NCBI GenBank assembly: GCA_012932865.1
Contig: SAXG01000011.1
Coordinates: forward strand, 806,001-870,000
From: Amylostereum areolatum
Lineage: Eukaryota; Basidiomycota; Agaricomycetes; Russulales; Stereaceae
Direction: 5' to 3'
DNA length: 64,000 nucleotides
Position numbers and translations under genes: made by a program. The notes beneath the pieces were generated by a model that was not told the origin of the DNA, made no database searches, and worked only from the letters and a program-made list of their open reading frames with translations. Shown in pieces: positions 57,124-64,000 of the stretch; positions within the stretch are counted from its first letter, which is position 1, and each line of letters begins with the position of its first letter.

Positions 57124-57225
57124 GAAACGGGTCCTTTCCACCCTCTCATCATCCTCCTGCCTTCATGTATCCTCGTAGTAGTGCGATCCCATGGCCTTCA
57201 ACTGGTGCCTCCATGGCCACCTAGC

Positions 57226-58248
57226 TAAATTGTCCCATGATAAATCATAATCTAGGCTTCCTCGTTCCTGTGTCTCGCTGCTGCTCCAGAACCGACGCCA
57301 AATCCATGCGCACGCTAATCTACAGTGAGTATGTAGGAACACAGGCCCATACTACGCGTCAACAACACTCGCCTAGGCACCGACATGTTGTACCCTCCCC
57401 GCGACCGCCTTCATTTCCGTCGCACGGATGATTCTCGGGGCCGCTGTTGTACTGCCTTGTCACACAGGACCTGCACATCTTCGCCGTCTGTCTCTGCATC
57501 ACGCTCCGCCTCATCTAAGCCATAGACGCACATAGCGGCTGTGATACTCTCCGCTCGCTATGGCTGTCAGACTCCCCGCGATTGCTGTGGCACAACATTG
57601 CCATTCTGGTTCGACACGGACTACTGACACGACCTCCACTACCACCACCGGCATTGGCAGGTATTCCGCAACCGGAGATAAGTTGCAGAGGTGTCCGGAC
57701 CCGTTTTATAATATTTGTATGATCGTCGATCGACTTCTGTTATCTTCAAGTGTCTATCGACTATCTGTTACATATCGTCAAGTAACTATCTGTTATCTAG
57801 TCGGCCGACCTCTATGAGCCACCCTGCCGATCCTCCCGCATCTGACAATGTACATAACACTTGCTTTTCCATCCATCTTGTAAACATCCCACAAGGTCCT
57901 GACCTCACCACTCGCGATGGCGCATTGATCTTCCCTGGTTGCATTTGTGCTCGTCTATCGATGTCCGCTTCCCTCGATACGCCACTCGCAACCGCCTGCA
58001 GTAGAGAACAAAGGATGCCCAAGGGTTAAAAAGGTAACCACCACGTTCCCTGCCAGGTCCTCCCCCTTCTTCTCTCCATTGACTGTAAGTCTACCCGGAG
58101 TTCTCATCTTGAGCATTCGCTCTGACTACGGCGCTTACAGGCCTGCCATGTCTCTCGTCGTTCTGTCAGAATGCCTGACCCCGAAGACCCACCACGATAT
58201 ATTATTACGGTCGATGATAGTAACCCGCGCAGAACGTCGAGAGCTATG
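57226..58248. other. no supported gene; upstream region of MYND gene 2
   Basis: Around 57366-57400 a short stretch (GCACCGACATGTTGTACC core) resembles 41550-41570. A GT-AG intron-like segment at 58084-58139 suggests an upstream exon of the MYND gene. Confidence 0.35.
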
Positions 58249-59200
58249 AGACAGCGGCATCTCTCAATGCTCCAACTGCGGCGTCTACGAGCCGTTGATT
58301 AACCTCAGCTCTTGCGCGGGATGCAAATCTGTCAAAGTAAGCCCTCGTCATTGGCGCCTTCTGCGTGTCTCTCACGCACCCTTCAGGCGAGATATTGTAC
58401 TGCTGCCTGTCAGAAGGCTCATTGGTGAGTTTTTCCGGTCGACATAAATACGATCTCACATTGTTGACCGTCTAGGCGCTCACACAAACCGATCTGTAAA
58501 TCCATTCTTGCGGCTACCTCTGAAGCCCGGTCGATCATTCTCCTCGCCGAATGGATGCTCGCCGTACCCGACCTTCGCATCCTTCTACAGTCCATCGTCA
58601 TCAGGAAGCTCAACCTGGCATTGTCTCCTTCCGCGGGCCTCACGCACACCGTCAAGATCGGCTGTTGCCTTACGTCTGTCAATTGGCGCACAAATGTAGC
58701 CGAAATTTTGCACGGTCGCCCTGTCGTCCCAGGTGAAAAGTGTTGCCTCAATTTCGTTTCATTCGATCGCGTCCCTTTGGATTCGGTACCCGTATCGTGT
58801 CGCACACAGGTTCCTCCATACAGTTTCGGAATACCGGCCACGATGTGGTTTGTCGTCAACGAAAGTGGCATCGAACGTTCCTCGACCCGTTCCCTCCTCG
58901 GTCTTTCCTTCGCCGTCACGTTGAATATCAACCCTTCGGCTCCCGCCACTGTCACTGCAGCGGCTGTTGATTTCGAAACCACCTCCTTGCCATCTATTGC
59001 TGCAGCGGCCGCAGGGGGTGGGGACATGGAAGATGCGCTGGTTTCCGTGCATCACTGGTAAGCATGATATCATCGTCCTCTACCAAGCACTGCTGACGAA
59101 GTTTCTCCAGCGGAATCAATAGGTACATTCGCGCCGATAGGAAGAACAACCTCCGTCTGCATGCGGTGAGCCGTAGCGCTCCCCCGCTGGCTGCTTTCTG
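58249..59200 (+). CDS. MYND-type zinc finger protein 2
   Basis: Exons from about 58249-58336, 58387-58424, 58476-59058 and 59112 onward give QCSNCGVYEPLINLSSCAGC, RYCTAACQKAHWRSHKPICK, a complete MYND pattern split by introns at the same places as in the gene at 17.7 kb. The following exon (LLAEWMLAVPDLRILLQSIV; FGIPATMWFVVNESGIERSS) ends in an Ala/Gly-rich linker and ADRKNNLRLHAV, matching the end of paralogue 1. The 5' end is unresolved: the finger's frame has a TGA at 58246, and the likely upstream coding frame (MPDPEDPPRYIITVDD, from 58170) is offset by one base, so an unrecognised intron or a frameshift lies just before the finger. Confidence 0.6.
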
Positions 59201-59408
59201 ACGTACCCATCACAGATACGCTGATTGTATGCCATAGACGTGGCTGCTATGGACAAGCTGTCCAGGCTGGGTTGTATTGTCCAGCCTGAGTACATACTAT
59301 ATTCCCGTCCACGTAGGCCCAAAGCTTTAAATAATAGATTGTTTGGCTCCTTAGCATAAATATGACAGTCTTTGCCTAAATCATCATAGAAAACAGAAGG
59401 CGTCTATC

Positions 59409-60136
59409 CTAAACATATAGCTGGATAAGGGAGCGAACGGATGTTGGTATGAAAGCAGCGACGACAAAGCTCACGACACATTTCACGAATCCACCACGCT
59501 GTGGAACCCCCTTCCCTTCCTCCTCAGAATCAAGCAATTGCAGAGTCGTGATGGATGAAGTGATGTGGGTCAACTGGATCATTAGCGCAGTGACCTCCGC
59601 GTTCTTTTGCGCGCGCACAAACCGTTGTTCGACCCAGCTGCATCCGTGGTTGATATAATCGTGTCGTTGGCCACGATCAGCCTGGTTCTGCCGTAAGGCA
59701 GAAACAGCCTCATACAAAGCCTCCAGCTTTTCGTCCATAACGTGAGCATCGCGATGGCTGCTCTGCGAATGCGCGGCTGCGTCATTGTGAGCAGCCGTCG
59801 TGTCCACATATATGTCTCTCCCATCTCCCCTCCTTTCATCTCGCCTCTCTTCGCTTTCTAACCGACCATTATTGCAGAGATGAAACCGAGATCGATAAAT
59901 TTTGGTCTTTCCTCGGAAAGCACAAAGGCGCCCTTGTGAAGGACTGGGCACACAGCACGCAGCTCCTCTACACTCGGGGCAAGTACAGCAAGGGGGGAAG
60001 GTGTGGCCTCTGGTGAGCACCCGCGCATACAGTCATTGGATGGACGATGGGCAAGCGAGAGCTCAGACAGCTGTAATGGCAAAGGGTTATATAGGAAGGT
60101 GCGAAGGGGAAGCTCCAAAGGCGATCCAAGGGACAT
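59409..60136 (-). CDS. hypothetical coiled-coil, tail-anchored-like protein
   Basis: The 3' exon reads DEKLEALYEAVSALRQNQAD, FVRAQKNAEVTALMIQLTHI and a hydrophobic end (FVKCVVSFVVAAFIPTSVRS), stopping at 59409. Amphipathic helix plus C-terminal hydrophobic segment suggests a small tail-anchored protein. The 5' part is uncertain: a TATATAAC box near 60090 suggests a start downstream of it, and the frame before 59850 needs an intron I cannot place with confidence. Confidence 0.45.
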
Positions 60137-60349
60137 AGAATCTGCGTTGTATGGGAGTGGAGGTATGATTGAGCCCCCGAATAATCCATAGGTTTGGTCG
60201 CCGCTGCTAGGTTCTAAGGCTGACCATGCAAGATCTTCCTGTGCCGTCGCATCTCTCCACCTCCTGCGTGGGATTCGAGGAATATCCGGTGATAGGGATT
60301 GGGTAAAAAGTGCCCGGTCTACGGGTCATCTAGGAGCCAGATCCTGAGC
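60137..60349. other. no gene seen
   Basis: Short spacer before the AT-rich segment. Confidence 0.4.
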
Positions 60350-61230
60350 CAATGCTTCTGATGTAATAGATCATTAGATGACCACCAAGTTGGTTGAGAA
60401 GTCAATGATTTCTCCTCCATTTAATCCTGTGTACAACATAAATCAATGGTTATGATCATCCACACCTTTTTCGATCATTGGCTGCACCAAATTTGTAAGT
60501 TCTTTCACGTTTAGTCTTCAATTTCCTTCTCTGAACAGTATGGAAACCTTGAGCTTATTTCCATCATGATTTCAGTAGGAAAAATGGTGTAGGAATCCAT
60601 CTGCAATGATCCACCCACATAAGATGCTGAAGCAGAGTGGGTAGACATCTACATCTTTCCAATCTTTATCCTTCAATTTTCCTTCTACTTATATTACAAA
60701 AATATGGATTGAGGTATGCTACATTCAGTATTGTGCCTTTTCCATCTTCAATAGGCAAGGAAAATATGATTATTTAGCCATCCTTCCTGTTCACAATTTC
60801 CCATGGTCATTTTTGCACCAAAACCTTGAAGCATCTTGGTAATAAGAGGTGTCCAAAGTTCTCGACATTGCTTGATCTTTTCCAGTGATAAACCAACTTG
60901 GACAAAGTCTTCCCTTCCTCTACAATTTATGCAAAGAAGATCGGAGAATAAAAACAGCCTTGTAGTCCCAAGTAGTGAAAGATTTACCCCGCACCAATTC
61001 ATGTCCTCCTCAATTTAGTCTGAAATTGTATCAGAGCATATTGCAGTCAAAACAGATGATATATTTCAGGATAATGGGAGCCAAGGCTTAAGAGATAGTC
61101 ATGGTTTTTCATCCACTTTTTCACCTTGGAAACATGTGACTTTCATTTAACATATTTGCATTCACTTAACCTGCAATAAATTGGATAAAAACTGGCTGCC
61201 TTTTAATCAAAATTTGTTAACTATTTCAAC
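60350..61230. other. AT-rich island with a decayed frame
   Basis: Base composition drops sharply from the surrounding roughly 50% GC. On the minus strand one open stretch (60748-61002) reads LLGTTRLFLFSDLLCINCRG, EDFVQVGLSLEKIKQCRELW and ITKMLQGFGAKMTMGNCEQE, then decays with stops but keeps phrases such as YVGGSLQMDSYTIFPTEIMM. It may be an old, C-to-T-mutated mobile element or introgressed DNA. No family recognised. Confidence 0.4.
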
Positions 61231-61233
61231 TGT

Positions 61234-61987
61234 TCAAAAGGGGGATTTGCACCCAGTGTCCTTAGCGACTCTTCTTCCTGATAAATCAGGCACCGGGTCG
61301 ATGAGAATATCCTCCAGTTCTCGGTACACGTCGCAAAGGAGTGATAGCCAGGAGACGAGATTATCCTTGTTTACGACGAAGACACGCTTGTCGGTAGTGG
61401 ACGGGAGAAAACCGCGTTCCATGATCAGTTCCTTCCTAAACGAAGAGATGCCCTTGAGCGGGAATGGAAACGAAGCGTTTGGGATCGCTATAAACGGTAT
61501 GCGGCTGCGCAGGGCGTAGATAGGGTGAACTTTCCACAGACGCTCCCCTTCGGTCATCCGACCGGCGATCTTGATATGTGCGTGCTTTATGATGTAGAGA
61601 GCAAAGGTAAACTGTGTTTTGTATTCGGGTCTGCTAATGTGGAGCCAGTCGAGTATGGTGAAAGTGTCGGCAAAGTGATCCTCGATGCTGATCTTGCAGG
61701 TCAGCCCATGTGTAGAAATGTAGCACTGCACATACGCACCTTCTTTTGTTCCAATCACGCAGTGTGTCCGCACCATGCTCCCTCCCCTTCAGCTCCTTGA
61801 CCTCTATACTTTGCGCCGAGTGCAGGCGAGTGGGAGTGTTCCGGGCGACGAGAATGTCCATGGAGTTGTCTTCAGGATTGACTCGTCCTGTGACGGCTAT
61901 GACTCCGCCGGTGTATGAATCGCCGCCATTTTCTGTTGCGGTGCCAGCAGAGCCTTTAGTAGTAAGAAGGGTGGCGATATGGTCCAT
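61234..61987 (-). CDS. hypothetical protein, two or more exons
   Basis: The ATG at 61987 gives MDHIATLLTTKGSAGTATEN and GGVIAVTGRVNPEDNSMDIL. A short GT-AG intron (about 61745-61690) joins to SIEDHFADTFTILDWLHISR, KTQFTFALYIIKHAHIKIAG, FPFPLKGISSFRKELIMERG and NKDNLVSWLSLLCDVYRELE, stopping at 61234. Length about 230 residues. The frame is also open upstream to 62165, so the start could be further 5'. I do not recognise a domain. The MITE at 62190 lies just upstream and may have altered the promoter. Confidence 0.5.
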
Positions 61988-62189
61988 GATTTTGAGCGCA
62001 GAATTGTCGCGGCTATGCCGGCTATGGTGGGCGCGTCGGTCTTCTGGTTGTCCGATTTGAGTGCCGCTAAGAAGACAAGTGAGAACGCAAATGCTATTGG
62101 AGATTTCTTCGCGTGACCGATTGTCGAAACATGATTTCGGGATAGCTTCATGCTCACTGGACATGTTGTAGGTAGATGGTGTGCGGTTG

Positions 62190-62419
62190 TGTCGGAAAAA
62201 CGGTTTGGGACTTATCGACGTAAAGCCCCGCTGATCATTATGATTATTTCCAGAAACCATGATCATCGATTATAAGTGCCATATAATGGCCCAAAAGCGG
62301 GTTCTGACGGCCCTTATGGCCCTTATATGGCCCTTATAACGGCCAATAGTGGCTTCGTGACATGATCATGATGATCAGTAAAGCTTAGCGTTAATAAGTC
62401 CGAAACCGTTTTTCCGACA
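62190..62419. mobile_element. MITE with 10-base target duplication
   Basis: Terminal inverted repeats TGTCGGAAAAACGGTTTG...CCGTTTTTCCGACA (about 26 bases, one mismatch) enclose about 230 bases with no coding capacity. TGGTGTGCGG occurs directly after the right end (62420-62429) and three bases before the left end (62177-62186). A 9-10 base duplication fits a Mutator-like (MULE) non-autonomous element. The three extra bases (TTG) on the left are unexplained. Confidence 0.65.
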
Positions 62420-62659
62420 TGGTGTGCGGACGCGAACACTCGTTCAAAGTTAACGCAGAAACTGCGAACGTCATGACTAATTTTGAACAAAATCCGCGTT
62501 TTGGGGCCTACGGCAGCCCAAACTGAGTTTGGTTTCGAAGAATCTCCGGAATTTTGAATTTCCCAATTTTTGTCACTTGACAGCCTTGCCCTCGTCGCCT
62601 CGACGTCCAACAGCGTCCAGCCTCTCCGCCAACACACTGTCGTCTACACCTACCCATTA

Positions 62660-63121
62660 TGTGTCAGCAACGACTAGTGCGACAGCACCAAGTTACGACA
62701 AAGCTGACAGAGGAAGAGGACGACAGAGGGGAGCCGATCAGACACGGCGACAGACAAGGGAAAGCAAGCAAAGTCGGTAGAATTGACTAGCTCGAGATAA
62801 GGAATATGTACAGCGAGAGCGAGCCTTATATACACAAGAGGAGAGAGACTTAGGTAAGCAACCAATACACGGCGATCAGTAAGCAGACCAAGTATAAGTA
62901 AGCAGTCGTATGTAAAAGAGCACAGCATGAGTCAGTATCGTACAGCATGAGTCAAGAGAAAGGAGTCAGACCCGGACCGAGATGAGTCACGTGGGTCCGG
63001 GCGGGATATAGATGAGCCGGGTCCGGGCCAAGGTGGAGCCGGACCGGTGATAAGTCGATAAGTCCTAAAGCGTGTAACCGATGTAAAGTAAAAAGAAAAT
63101 TATAGACCGTTCATGACATCA
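62660..63121 (-). repeat. 3' LTR of a Ty3/gypsy chromovirus
   Basis: On the minus strand a polypurine tract AAGGAAGGGG (63131-63122) is followed by TGATGTCATG..., and the segment ends ...TGACACA at 62660, giving a 462-base LTR with TG/CA ends. It contains a TATATAAGG promoter box (about 62825-62833) and tandem CCGGGTCCGG-like GC patches. The stop codon of pol lies a few bases inside the LTR. The 5' LTR is outside the window. Confidence 0.75.
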
Positions 63122-64000
63122 CCCCTTCCTTAGATTCGACGTCCTCGTCGTAATCAGATCCAGTTTCTTCCTCCGACAGGAGTTTCCAACGATTAAGGCG
63201 TGCAGGTTTCGGGGCACCCGGATGTTCACGGTGGAAGTCGTCAATGCGTTTCTTGGCATTCTGGAGATTGGTGAGAGGCTCCCAAGTATTGTCATTGTCT
63301 GGGTAGCCTTTCCATTTGACGAGGTACTTGAAGCCGCGACCAACCTTCTTGGAGTCTATAATCTTTTCGACCTCATAGACTTCCTCTCCTTGGACTAACT
63401 CTGGCGGTGGAGGTGTAGGTGCTTTCTGATTGTCAAAGGCGGGACCGTTGTGTGGAGATAGGAGGGACTCGTTGAAGACCGGATGTTTTCGTGACCAGGA
63501 TGTAGGGAGGCGAAGCTTGTAAGCCGATGCTCCGACTTTTTCCAGGATTTCGAAAGGACCAAAGCGCTTGTCATCTAGCTTTTGCATAGGACGTGCCGTT
63601 TTGATTACGGTTTGGCCATCTCTGGTCTTGGCTTCCAGCCAGACGAAGTCGCCAATTTTGTAATCTATTGGTTCGTCCTTCTTGCGATCGTAAAAGCGCT
63701 TTTGATCGTCCTGTGCTGCCTTTAGCGCAGAGCGGGCTTCCTCATAGATGTCTCGCATGCGTTGTGCAAACTCGTTTGCCGATGGGTTGTCTGTCTCGCG
63801 TCGAGGGTTTGTCCCCAGGTAGAGTTCCCGACCATAGTTGGCAAAGTTGGGAGACATCCCAATCGAACTATGGACCATGTTGTTGAGTGCAGTCATGGCA
63901 AGTGGGAGGTAACGTGTCCAATTGTCCTGTCGTTGATTGACGAAGATGCGAAGGTAGTTTTCCATGGTCATGTTGGAGCGTTCGGTCTGTCCGTCCGTCT
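63111..64000 (-). CDS. Ty3/gypsy Pol C-terminus: integrase end plus chromodomain (partial)
   Basis: From the window edge the frame encodes the integrase core end (TERSNMTMENYLRIFVNQRQ; the invariant Asn-x-x-Glu-style NMTMENYLR and WTRYLPLAMTALNN), the integrase C-terminal GPY/F domain (KIGDFVWLEAK; KRFGPFEILEKVGASAYKLR) and a chromodomain (EVEKIIDSKKVGRGFKYLVK, WKGYPDNDNTWEP), ending at 63111. Chromodomains of such chromoviruses direct integration to modified histones. No stop or shift is seen in the 890 bases, so the element may be young. Protease, RT and RNase H lie beyond the window. Confidence 0.9.
   Translation of the reverse strand, partial: TDGQTERSNMTMENYLRIFVNQRQDNWTRYLPLAMTALNNMVHSSIGMSPNFANYGRELYLGTNPRRETDNPSANEFAQRMRDIYEEARSALKAAQDDQKRFYDRKKDEPIDYKIGDFVWLEAKTRDGQTVIKTARPMQKLDDKRFGPFEILEKVGASAYKLRLPTSWSRKHPVFNESLLSPHNGPAFDNQKAPTPPPPELVQGEEVYEVEKIIDSKKVGRGFKYLVKWKGYPDNDNTWEPLTNLQNAKKRIDDFHREHPGAPKPARLNRWKLLSEEETGSDYDEDVESKEGVMS

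Larger units (their letters stand above)
55947..57225 (-). repeat. inverted repeat arm B
   Basis: Reverse complement of 40023-41286 with few differences. About 15 bases longer because it keeps coding bases deleted in arm A. Confidence 0.9.

Noticed and set aside
1..64000. CRISPR array, prophage or bacterial operon
   Set aside because: Spliceosomal introns throughout and no spaced direct-repeat array; the DNA is fungal nuclear.

Overview
The window looks like nuclear DNA of a mushroom-forming basidiomycete (Agaricomycete). Genes are cut by many 45-60 nt GT-AG introns. The gene content (an Hsp70-like NBD protein, MYND-finger proteins, F-box-like paralogues, a chromodomain Ty3/gypsy element) is typical of expanded, repeat-rich Agaricomycete chromosomes. 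I cannot name the species. No tRNA, rRNA or CRISPR array is supported. Layout, left arm (0-27 kb): mostly broken copies of conserved genes: PYM (about 0.9-1.4 kb, with a nonsense codon), a large conserved protein cut by a 1.9 kb DNA transposon that carries septin exons (9.5-13.5 kb), a frameshifted SUN-domain protein (20-22 kb), an Hsp70-like fragment (23.4-24.3 kb) and a sugar transporter lacking its N-terminal half (24.9-26.2 kb). Among them lie apparently intact genes: a coiled-coil protein (5.5-7.5 kb), a MYND-finger protein (17.7-18.7 kb) and a 91-residue membrane/coiled-coil protein in five tiny exons (24.4-24.9 kb). Middle (28-49 kb): five paralogues of one F-box-like family with a Trp-rich C-terminal signature; three look intact, one is frameshifted and one has lost its last exon. 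They are interleaved with a long multi-exon hypothetical gene (32.7-35.8 kb), a small AT-hook protein and other hypotheticals. Right arm (49-64 kb): a protein with two PAM2-like motifs, an importin-4/Kap123 relic fused to unrelated sequence, an intact 335-residue five-exon gene, a second MYND-finger gene, two hypotheticals, a MITE, and the 3' end plus LTR of a chromovirus. Long-range structure: two near-identical arms of about 1.27 kb (40.0-41.3 and 55.9-57.2 kb) lie in inverted orientation around 14.7 kb, and shorter dispersed repeats link 3.9-5.2 kb with 40 and 53-57 kb. The most unusual signal is a 20-base sequence, GATCTCACTTTYGTGCGTCG, present 16 times (plus one partial copy) in unrelated flanks. 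It usually sits 0.1-1 kb upstream of a predicted gene and on the same strand, including four of the five F-box-like paralogues and both MYND genes. Several copies form divergent pairs, so it is either a recurrent promoter/leader element or the terminus of a short inverted-repeat element. Many coding regions carry single-base frameshifts. Part of this could be assembly error, so every pseudogene call rests on the sequence as given.
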